From Clostridia bacterium (lineage in GTDB: Bacteria; Bacillota; Clostridia; Christensenellales; CALWSW01): a DNA stretch of 10,782 bases. The notes below the pieces were generated by a model. The model saw only the letters and a program-made list of their open reading frames with translations, did not search any database and was not told the DNA's origin. A program made the translations under genes and the position numbers. Shown piece after piece: positions 5,724 to 10,782 of this stretch; the first letter of the stretch is position 1, and every line of letters starts with the position of its first letter. The stretch lies in the NCBI GenBank assembly GCA_019421925.1, contig JAHZEH010000047.1, positions 1 to 10,782 on the forward strand. Direction: 5' to 3'.

Positions 5724-6836
5724 ATGAAAAAGGCAGCTGTATTTCCGGGCAAGTATATTCAGGGTGAAGGCGTTCTCAAGGAACTTGGCGAACTGATTAA
5801 GCCCTTTAACGTAAAGAAACCCATGCTCCTGTGGGGCAAGCGCACCCGTGCCGCCACGGCGGACATCGTGTATGCCTCCCTGAAGGAAGCGGGCATGGAA
5901 GCGGCTGAGAGGATGCTCCCCGGCGAGTGCACCCATGAGGAGTGCGCCAACATCGTCGCCGACATCAAGGAGAAGGGCTGCGACATCGTCATCGGTCTGG
6001 GCGGCGGCAAGGCGCTTGATATCTCCAAGGCGGCCGCAAACCACGCCGGCCTGCGCAACGTGATCGTTCCCACCGCCGCCTCCAGCGACGCCCCCACCTC
6101 TGCCTGCACCGTATGGTACAATGAAGACGGCAGCTTCAACAGCTTCGAGCTGTGGCCCGCCAACCCTGAGATCATCCTGGTGGACACCGAGGTGTGCATC
6201 ACTGCTCCTGTCCATATGTTCCTCGCCGGTGTGGGCGATGCCCTCGCCACCTATGTCGAGGCCAAGGCCTGCTACGCCACCCATGCTGTCGCCTGCTCCG
6301 GCGGCCGTCCCACGCTGACCGCTCTGGCTATGGCCAAACTGTGCTACGACGTGCTGGTCGAGTACACTGAGGCGGCCTGCCTGGCCATCAAGGCCGGCGC
6401 CGTCACCCCCGCCTTTGAGAAGGTTGTTGAAGCGACCACCCTGCTCTCCGGTATCGGCTGGGAGAGCTGCGGCGTCGCCACCGCTCACGTGCTGGGCAAC
6501 TCCCTGGCGGACTTCCCCGAGGCCCATCACCATATGCATGGCGAGAAGGTTGCCATGGGTATCGTGACCCAGCTCATGCTTGATCCCGACGTGGATATGG
6601 ACTTCACCCTCAAGACTGTGGACTTCATGGTCAAGGTTGGCCTGCCCGTCTGCTTCGCCGATCTGGATCTCCAGGACGTCTCCAAGGAGCGCTTCTATGA
6701 CTGGTGCGTTGGCCAGTGCGCCCCCGGCAACAACATGGAGCACCACAACTTCGACGTGACGCCCAAGGATCTGTTCAACGCCATGATGCTGGCCGACGAG
6801 TTCGGCAAAGCCCGCAAGGCGGCTCTCGGCAAGTAA
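5724..6836 (+). CDS. gldA: Glycerol dehydrogenase family protein (iron/zinc-type polyol dehydrogenase)
   Basis: This 370-residue protein matches GldA in length and layout: an N-terminal dinucleotide-binding domain with GLGGGKALDISKA (91-103) and PTAASSDAPTSA (116-127), then a helical metal domain. The metal ligands expected from E. coli and Geobacillus GldA are present as Asp172 (GVGDALATY), His255 (ATAHVLG) and His272 (HMHGEK). The family oxidises glycerol to dihydroxyacetone with NAD+, or reduces hydroxyketones in fermentation; the direction here is unknown. GGAGG (5711-5715) is 8 nt from ATG 5724, preferred over the in-frame TTG at 5721. No dihydroxyacetone kinase or transporter is adjacent. 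All glycine codons are GGC or GGT, with no GGG or GGA, unlike neighbouring genes that use GGG freely. This suggests strong expression. Confidence 0.88.
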   Translation: MKKAAVFPGKYIQGEGVLKELGELIKPFNVKKPMLLWGKRTRAATADIVYASLKEAGMEAAERMLPGECTHEECANIVADIKEKGCDIVIGLGGGKALDISKAAANHAGLRNVIVPTAASSDAPTSACTVWYNEDGSFNSFELWPANPEIILVDTEVCITAPVHMFLAGVGDALATYVEAKACYATHAVACSGGRPTLTALAMAKLCYDVLVEYTEAACLAIKAGAVTPAFEKVVEATTLLSGIGWESCGVATAHVLGNSLADFPEAHHHMHGEKVAMGIVTQLMLDPDVDMDFTLKTVDFMVKVGLPVCFADLDLQDVSKERFYDWCVGQCAPGNNMEHHNFDVTPKDLFNAMMLADEFGKARKAALGK

Positions 6837-6865
6837 GATCTTTTCACTGTATACCTGACTGCACT

Positions 6866-6898
6866 AAGGACGCCGGCGAATGTTCGCCGGCGTCCTTT
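6866..6898 (+). terminator. Terminator of the glycerol dehydrogenase gene
   Basis: A perfect 15-bp stem, AAGGACGCCGGCGAA (6866-6880) against TTCGCCGGCGTCCTT (6883-6897), with a tight apex. Only three T follow, so it is a strong hairpin with a weak U-tract. It starts 30 bp after the stop codon. A second hairpin with a better U-tract follows. Confidence 0.75.
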
Positions 6899-6906
6899 CG
6901 CTGCCT

Positions 6907-6942
6907 GCGCAGGACCCTCTATTTGGGCCTGCGCTTTTTTTT
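6907..6942 (+). terminator. Second, overlapping terminator inside the end of the flavoredoxin gene
   Basis: GCGCAGG (6907-6913) pairs with CCTGCGC (6928-6934). CCC/GGG pairs inside after a one-base bulge, and eight T follow (6935-6942). On the plus strand this is a good intrinsic terminator and back-up to the preceding one. The same bases encode the lysine-rich last residues and stop codon of the minus-strand flavoredoxin. Confidence 0.7.
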
Positions 6943-7515
6943 ATCTCTGGTCTGGGGCTTTTTGCGCACGGAGTAGCCGAAGCTGCCCAGGCGTTTTCCA
7001 AGGGCGTAATAGTCCCCGTGGGCATAAGCGGCGAGTTCGCAGCGCTCCAGGTGGAGCTTGCCCGCCTGATCCAGATATTGGTCGTCCACCTCCACCGCCA
7101 CGATGTCCGCCAGGAACATATCGTGGGAGCCCAGGGGCACGGTCTCAGAGACCTTGCACAGCAGGCTGACGGGGCTCTGGGCGAGCACTGGGCAGCTCAG
7201 CGCGGAGGAGGGCAGAGGGGTGAGGCCGGTCAGGGCGAATTTGTTGCAGTCCCTGCCCGAGCGGACGCCGCAGAAGTCCGCGGCATACACCATGGAAGCG
7301 GTGGTCAGGTTGATGGAGAACTCTCCCCTCTCCCGGATGATGCCGTGGGAGTAGCGTTCGGGGCGGATGGATACGTAGGTCTTGGGCGGTATGGTGTTAA
7401 GGATACCCGTCCAGGCGGCGGTCATGACATTGGGATGCTCGAGGGTGCCGCATACGATGAGGGCGGGGGGCAGAGGGCCGAGCAGCGCTCCGCCCTTCCA
7501 TTGAATTTTTGCCAA
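6919..7515 (-). CDS. Flavin reductase family protein (flavoredoxin-like)
   Basis: This 198-residue cytoplasmic protein has the FMN-binding split-barrel flavin-reductase-like domain. NVMTAAWTGILNTIPPKTYVSIRPERYSHGII (29-60) carries the usual flavin-contact stretch, followed by FSINL (66-70) and DFCGVRSGRDCNKF (80-93). The ending GDYYALGKRLGSFGYSVRKK (167-186) is the common family C-terminus. Twelve more residues, mostly Lys/Arg, extend past it. The domain alone covers the normal length of about 185-190 residues. The start is TTG at 7515: AAAGGAG lies 8-9 nt upstream and no ATG fits. Relatives reduce or carry flavin electrons for low-potential redox steps; the partner here is unknown. It is divergent from dinB and convergent with the glycerol dehydrogenase. 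Confidence 0.87.
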   Translation of the reverse strand: MAKIQWKGGALLGPLPPALIVCGTLEHPNVMTAAWTGILNTIPPKTYVSIRPERYSHGIIRERGEFSINLTTASMVYAADFCGVRSGRDCNKFALTGLTPLPSSALSCPVLAQSPVSLLCKVSETVPLGSHDMFLADIVAVEVDDQYLDQAGKLHLERCELAAYAHGDYYALGKRLGSFGYSVRKKPQTRDKKKRRPK

Positions 7516-7548
7516 GATAAGCACTCCTTTGGGAGATTTTTTTATTTT

Positions 7549-7564
7549 ATTATACACGATCGTG
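7549..7564 (-). promoter_or_regulatory. Flavoredoxin -10 box with adjacent 10-bp palindrome
   Basis: A perfect TATAAT is read on the minus strand at 7554-7549. It abuts CACGATCGTG (7555-7564), a perfect palindrome lying in the -10/-35 spacer. No good -35 is visible at 16-18 bp. The position suits a repressor or a regulator that compensates for the weak -35. Confidence 0.45.
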
Positions 7565-7569
7565 GGGAG

Positions 7570-7603
7570 GCAAGAGGAAAAAAAGGAAATGTTTCCCTCT
7601 TGC
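7570..7603. repeat. Nested inverted repeats between flavoredoxin and dinB
   Basis: The outer arms GCAAGAGG (7570-7577) and CCTCTTGC (7596-7603) enclose an inner dyad GGAAA-TG-TTTCC (7585-7596) that shares two bases with the right outer arm. Lying between two divergent -10 boxes, it could be an operator. A-rich sequence raises the odds of chance symmetry for the inner dyad only. Confidence 0.5.
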
Positions 7604-7622
7604 AAAAACGAACATATAATCG
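7592..7622 (+). promoter_or_regulatory. Predicted dinB promoter with a LexA-like box over the -10
   Basis: TATAAT (7615-7620) has a poor -35 (TTTCCC, 7592-7597) at 17 bp. CGAACATATAATCG (7609-7622) matches the Gram-positive SOS consensus CGAACRNRYGTTYG at 12 of 14 positions and overlaps the -10, where LexA would block transcription. The left half is perfect and the right half is degenerate. DinB genes are often SOS-controlled, which supports the reading. Confidence 0.4.
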
Positions 7623-7671
7623 TAAAATGAAATCGAACAGAAACATTTGTTTGGAAAAATGGAGGAAAACG

Positions 7672-8922
7672 ATGGAGCGAGTCATTTTGCATGCCGACCT
7701 GAATAATTTTTATGCCAGCGTGGAATGCCAGCGCCATCCGGAGCTGGCGGGGAGCCCCGTGGCCGTAGCGGGCTCGGTGGAGGAGCGCCACGGGATTATC
7801 CTCGCCAAGAATATCCTGGCCAAATCCTGCGGGGTTCAAACTGGGGAGCCCATCTGGAAGGCCCGGAAAAAGTGTCCCGGCCTGATCTGCCTGCCCCCTG
7901 ATTTTGAGCGGTACATGCGCTTTTCTTCCCAGGTCAGAGATATCTATGCCCGCTATACCGATAAAATTGAGCCCTTTGGCCTGGACGAGGCCTGGCTGGA
8001 CGTCTCCCAGTGCGGCAGGGGAGGGGAGGAGATGGCTGATCTTTTCCGGGATATTGTGCGGGAGGAGATGGGCGCCACCATCTCCGTGGGCGGCAGCTTC
8101 AATAAGGTGTTTGCCAAACTGGGCAGCGATATGAAAAAACCGGACGCCACCACAGTAATCAGCCGGGAAAACTTCCGGGAGAAGGTGTGGCCCCTGCCGG
8201 CGGAGGAGCTGCTCTATGTGGGCAGGGTGACCAAGAGGAAACTCAACCGTGTGGGAATATTCACCATCGGGGAGATTGCCCGGGCAGACCGGACGCTGCT
8301 GCGTATGCTGCTCGGCAAATGGGGGGATACCCTGGGGACATATGCCAGAGGGGAGGAGAACGCCCCTGTCCTGCGCATGGGCGAGAGCGCGGCGGTCAAA
8401 TCCATTGGCAACAGCATGACGCCGCCCCGGGACCTGCTCTGCCCGAGGGACGCGGAGCTCATGTTTTACGTGCTGGCCGAATCGGTCGCCGCCCGGCTGC
8501 GCGCCCACGGGCTGCGCTGCGGCGGCGTAGCCATCAGCGTCAGGGACTGTGAACTCCAAACCTATACCCGGCAGAAACGGCTGAGAAAGCCTACCAATCT
8601 CTCCGGGGAGATCGCGGGGCTGGCCATGGAGCTCTTTTGCGCCAGCTACCACTGGGAGAGACCGGTGCGCAGCGTGGGCGTAGCGGGGTTTCATCTGACG
8701 GGGGAGGACAGGGAGGTTCAGCTCTGCTGTCTGGACGACGGCTCTGCGGAGCGGGCCCGCAACGCCCAGATGGAGAGCGCTGTGGACGAGATCCGCCGGC
8801 GGTTTGGGCAGAAAGCGGTCATGCGCGGGGCACTGTTGGGCACGCCTTTCGGCGCGCTCAATCCCAAGGAGGAGAACATCATCTACCCGGCGGGGTTTCA
8901 GGAGACGCCGGATGTCTGGTAA
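7672..8922 (+). CDS. dinB: DNA polymerase IV (Y-family translesion polymerase)
   Basis: This 416-residue error-prone polymerase copies past DNA lesions. In the palm, HADLNNFYASVE (7-18) provides metal-binding Asp9, with Tyr14 as the likely steric gate against ribonucleotides. PFGLDEAWLDV (101-111) provides Asp105 and Glu106. TISVGGSFNKVFAKLGSDMKKPD (136-158) is the family signature, and helix-hairpin-helix sequence lies near 178-225. KSIGNSMTPPRDL (243-255) begins the little-finger domain. Where relatives have the beta-clamp motif QLSLF, this one has QLCCLD (350-355). GGAGG is 6 nt before ATG 7672; the upstream in-frame ATG at 7627 has no ribosome binding site. The NNFY and GLDEAW variants are typical of Clostridia DinB, from memory. 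It is followed after 12 bp by an 82-residue gene, almost certainly in the same transcript. Confidence 0.93.
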   Translation: MERVILHADLNNFYASVECQRHPELAGSPVAVAGSVEERHGIILAKNILAKSCGVQTGEPIWKARKKCPGLICLPPDFERYMRFSSQVRDIYARYTDKIEPFGLDEAWLDVSQCGRGGEEMADLFRDIVREEMGATISVGGSFNKVFAKLGSDMKKPDATTVISRENFREKVWPLPAEELLYVGRVTKRKLNRVGIFTIGEIARADRTLLRMLLGKWGDTLGTYARGEENAPVLRMGESAAVKSIGNSMTPPRDLLCPRDAELMFYVLAESVAARLRAHGLRCGGVAISVRDCELQTYTRQKRLRKPTNLSGEIAGLAMELFCASYHWERPVRSVGVAGFHLTGEDREVQLCCLDDGSAERARNAQMESAVDEIRRRFGQKAVMRGALLGTPFGALNPKEENIIYPAGFQETPDVW

Positions 8923-8934
8923 GGGGGGACGGGG

Positions 8935-9183
8935 ATGAGAAAGGTGTTTGTGCGGGTATTGGCGGAATTTGACGAGGCGGGAGTGATCCGCCCCCAGAGA
9001 ATCACCTGGGAGGATGGCCGTCAGTTTACGGTGGACAGTATTGTGGATATCCGGCCTGCTGTCTCCACCAAAGTGGGAGGCCAGGGCATCCGCTATACCT
9101 GCTCGGTCTGCGGCAAGCGGGTGTATCTCTTTCGGGACAGGAATTTCTGGTTTATGGAGGGGAAGGAGAGGGGCCCGGCCTGA
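8935..9183 (+). CDS. Small unknown protein cotranscribed with dinB
   Basis: This 82-residue protein starts 12 bp after the dinB stop, with a G-rich ribosome binding site (GGGGGGACGGGG) partly in that gap. The sequence alternates short strands: VFVRVLAEFDEAGVIRPQRITWEDG (4-28), then VDSIVDIRP, then GGQGIRYTCSVCGKRVYLFRDRNFWFMEG (48-76). It suggests a small all-beta domain. Cys56 and Cys59 form one CxxC, too few alone for a zinc site unless the protein dimerises. From memory, similar small proteins often follow dinB in Firmicutes and recall the DUF6504-type proteins beside translesion genes in Actinobacteria, but I cannot confirm homology. A role with polymerase IV is inferred from position only. 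Confidence 0.75.
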   Translation: MRKVFVRVLAEFDEAGVIRPQRITWEDGRQFTVDSIVDIRPAVSTKVGGQGIRYTCSVCGKRVYLFRDRNFWFMEGKERGPA

Positions 9184-9206
9184 CGCGCCCTCCGTATGAC
9201 GGGAAA

Positions 9207-10073
9207 TCAGCGGTACTGCGAATAATCCAGGAACCGCCTCACCGCAAGGGATGCGCTTTTCCGGCTGCGCAGCGCGAACCCTATTTTCCGGTATGCGGGA
9301 ATCTCCAATTCCCTGGCGATAATCCGATAAGGTACGCGTCTTAAAATGAGTTCCGGCAAAATACTGATGCCGAGCCCGCTCTCAACCATGGACATGACAG
9401 CGTAGTCGTCCCAGGTTGTGAAACGCACTTTGGGGGTTACATGAAGACGATCGAAGATCTCAGAAATTTCAGCTTTTGCGCCTTTTTCCAGGAGTATAAA
9501 CGGTTCTCCGCAGAGAGCTGCCACGGGGAAGGTTTCATGGCCGGCCAACGGGTGGGATTCAGGAAGGATGGCAAGCAGCCTGTCCTGCTCCAGAAAAATC
9601 GTTTCAAAATCCGGATGCGCCGGAAGACGGAGAAAGCCGCAGTCAACGCGCCCCTCCAATATCCATTCTTCTATTTCCGTATAATCCCCCAGCAGCAGCT
9701 CGTAGTCGATGTTGGGATATGATTTTTGAAACTCCTTGATGATGTTAGGCAGCCAGTGCGTCGCTGCGCTTGAGAAGGTACCGATACGGATCAGCCCCGA
9801 TTGCAGGCCATTTAACCCGTCTACTTCCATTTGCAGCTTTTCATACTCCCGGCAGACGCTTTTTGCATGGGGGAGCAATTTCATCCCGTCGCTTGTCAGC
9901 TTGATGCCGGACTTTCCGCGTTCCAGAAGGACAATGTTCCACTCCTTCTCCAGATCATGGATCATACGGCTTATGCCGGATTGGGAATAGTGCAGAATCC
10001 CGGCGGCTTTTGTAAAGCTGCCGTACTCAACGGTTTTTACAAACGCCCTATATTTTTGAATATTCATATCCAT
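9207..10073 (-). CDS. LysR-type transcriptional regulator
   Basis: This 288-residue protein has the full LysR layout. An N-terminal winged helix-turn-helix (about 5-62) includes YGSFTKAAGILHYSQSGISRMIHDLE (17-42). A linker helix follows (about 62-90), then the two-lobed substrate-binding domain (about 91-285) with LIRIGTFSSAATHWLP at its start and SMVESGLGISILPE (228-241) near the hinge. The first of two close ATGs (10073) is chosen because AAGGAGG lies 9 nt upstream; the second would be 15 nt away. It is divergent from the tRNA-editing-domain gene across 124 bp, the usual arrangement for a LysR protein and its target. Ligand unknown. It converges on the dinB operon with only 23 bp between stop codons and no clear terminator hairpin. 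Confidence 0.92.
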   Translation of the reverse strand: MDMNIQKYRAFVKTVEYGSFTKAAGILHYSQSGISRMIHDLEKEWNIVLLERGKSGIKLTSDGMKLLPHAKSVCREYEKLQMEVDGLNGLQSGLIRIGTFSSAATHWLPNIIKEFQKSYPNIDYELLLGDYTEIEEWILEGRVDCGFLRLPAHPDFETIFLEQDRLLAILPESHPLAGHETFPVAALCGEPFILLEKGAKAEISEIFDRLHVTPKVRFTTWDDYAVMSMVESGLGISILPELILRRVPYRIIARELEIPAYRKIGFALRSRKSASLAVRRFLDYSQYR

Positions 10074-10098
10074 GGTATCGCTCCTCCTTATCTATCTG

Positions 10099-10159
10099 AA
10101 TTCATCATGGGCTATATGATAAACATTCGTTTTTGTAATTCATGATGAGATGATACAAT
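10099..10159. promoter_or_regulatory. Divergent promoter/operator region of LysR gene and editing-domain gene
   Basis: On the plus strand, TGA-TACAAT (10151-10159) is an extended -10 for the rightward gene, with a weak T-rich -35. On the minus strand TTACAA (10138-10133), 16 bp, TATAGC (10116-10111) is a possible LysR-gene promoter; TATCAT (10121-10116) is an alternative -10. TCATCATG (10102-10109) and CATGATGA (10141-10148) form an 8-bp inverted repeat bracketing both, a plausible LysR binding arrangement. Confidence 0.4.
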
Positions 10160-10197
10160 GTGGGCGCAGAGATTACAAGGAGGAGGGCCCAAAATCC

Positions 10198-10737
10198 ATG
10201 TTTTATATAAGCGAAATTCAGAAGAAGGCGCCCGGCAGCTTTAAGACCCCGCTTCAGGAGCTGGTCTATCGGACGCTGACGGAGCTTCAGATAGACTTTG
10301 AGCGCGTTGATACGGACGAAGCGATAACAATGGAGGATTGTACTGCCATTGATGAAAAGCTCCACATGAAGATGGTAAAAACACTGTTCCTCTGCAACCG
10401 GGGGCAAACCAATTACTATCTGTTCATTACGGTTGGAAATAAGCCCTTTCGATCCAAAGATTTCAGCGCCGCCCTTGGCGTATCCCGCGTTTCGTTTGCC
10501 CCGGCAGAACAGATGGAAAAAATTCTTGGAACAAAGATCGGAGCGGCCACTGTTTTCAGCAGCCTTCTGGATCAGGAGCAGAGAGTGCAAATTGTCTTTG
10601 ACCGGGACGTTTTAGAGGAGGAGTGGTATGGATGCAGCGACGGTACAACGACCGGGTATATGAAGGTGAGAACAGAGGATATACGCGGCAGGTTCTTGCC
10701 GTTTGCCAAGCATATCCCTGAAATCATCAATGTGTAA
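10198..10737 (+). CDS. YbaK/ProX-type aminoacyl-tRNA deacylase (PrdX-like prolyl-tRNA editing domain)
   Basis: This 179-residue stand-alone editing-domain protein probably hydrolyses mischarged tRNA, such as Ala- or Cys-tRNAPro, to correct prolyl-tRNA synthetase errors. Visible marks: an N-terminal helix (ELVYRTLTELQIDFERVDTDEA, 21-42), then EKLHMKMVKTLFLCNR (53-68) in which Lys61 is the likely conserved catalytic lysine. YYLFITVGNKPF (73-84), GTKIGAATVF (111-120, the glycine-rich substrate loop) and DGTTTGYMKVRTEDI (148-162) follow. AAGGAGGAGG (10178-10187) is 10 nt before ATG 10198, so upstream ATG 10150 is rejected. Length fits PrdX/ProX proteins (about 160-180 residues). tRNA specificity cannot be read from sequence. 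Codon use is less GC-biased than the genes left of position 9200. Confidence 0.87.
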   Translation: MFYISEIQKKAPGSFKTPLQELVYRTLTELQIDFERVDTDEAITMEDCTAIDEKLHMKMVKTLFLCNRGQTNYYLFITVGNKPFRSKDFSAALGVSRVSFAPAEQMEKILGTKIGAATVFSSLLDQEQRVQIVFDRDVLEEEWYGCSDGTTTGYMKVRTEDIRGRFLPFAKHIPEIINV

Positions 10738-10747
10738 ATAAAGAGGA

Positions 10748-10782
10748 CCCGCAGGCATGCGCGCGGAGCAGCCTGCGGGCCA
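10748..10782 (+). terminator. Probable terminator of the editing-domain gene, cut by window edge
   Basis: CCCGCAGGC (10748-10756) pairs exactly with GCCTGCGGG (10771-10779) around a 14-base loop, 10 bp after the stop codon. The window ends three bases after the stem, so the expected T-run cannot be seen. Confidence 0.6.

Noticed and set aside
6880..7671. Long upstream in-frame extension of dinB
   Set aside because: It runs antisense through the flavoredoxin gene. DinB homology begins exactly at the ATG at 7672, which has GGAGG 6 nt upstream.
10150..10197. 16-codon N-terminal extension of the editing-domain protein
   Set aside because: The ATG at 10150 overlaps the predicted -10 box and lacks a ribosome binding site; AAGGAGGAGG serves ATG 10198.
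1..10782. CRISPR arrays, tRNA genes, insertion sequences, toxin-antitoxin pairs
   Set aside because: I saw no regularly spaced direct repeats, cloverleaf-like sequences, transposase motifs or small overlapping gene pairs on either strand.

Overview
The window looks like chromosomal DNA from a GC-rich member of the Firmicutes, most likely a gut Clostridia of the Oscillospiraceae type. Supporting signs are strong AGGAGG-type ribosome binding sites, sigma-A-like TATAAT boxes, compact intrinsic terminators, and protein families and sequence flavours (O-acetylhomoserine sulfhydrylase, flavoredoxin, small-type DinB, prolyl-tRNA-editing domain protein) typical of that group. Sampled lines run about 65-70 % GC on the left and about 53 % GC on the right after position 9200. 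I see no rRNA, tRNA, insertion sequence, CRISPR array or phage gene.

Layout from left to right: a 3'-truncated minus-strand O-acetylhomoserine sulfhydrylase (metY, 1-1239) is divergent from a PdxA-family dehydrogenase (1326-2345). The two share an 86-bp intergenic region built around a perfect inverted repeat. Next comes a terminator with a possible structured leader, then a CPA2-type cation:proton antiporter (2514-3746). This converges, through a 17-bp-stem terminator, on a minus-strand TPR protein with a C-terminal NucS-like domain that appears to have lost nuclease residues (3832-5307). A 416-bp gene-free region holds promoters facing both ways and two palindromes just upstream of a glycerol dehydrogenase family gene (5724-6836), whose codon use suggests high expression. 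That gene converges on a minus-strand flavin reductase/flavoredoxin (6919-7515, TTG start). The flavoredoxin is divergent from a two-gene operon: DNA polymerase IV (dinB, 7672-8922) and an 82-residue unknown protein (8935-9183). The right end is a divergent pair: a LysR-type regulator (9207-10073, minus) and an aminoacyl-tRNA editing-domain protein (10198-10737, plus).

Most genes are single transcription units with their own promoter and terminator, so the window is a mosaic of housekeeping and accessory functions (sulfur amino acid synthesis, ion homeostasis, fermentation redox, DNA damage tolerance, translation quality control) and not one pathway. I did not find a convincing new multi-gene system. 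The best leads are the pseudo-nuclease TPR protein, the symmetric divergent metY/pdxA promoter, the operator-like palindromes before the glycerol dehydrogenase, and the small partner of dinB.
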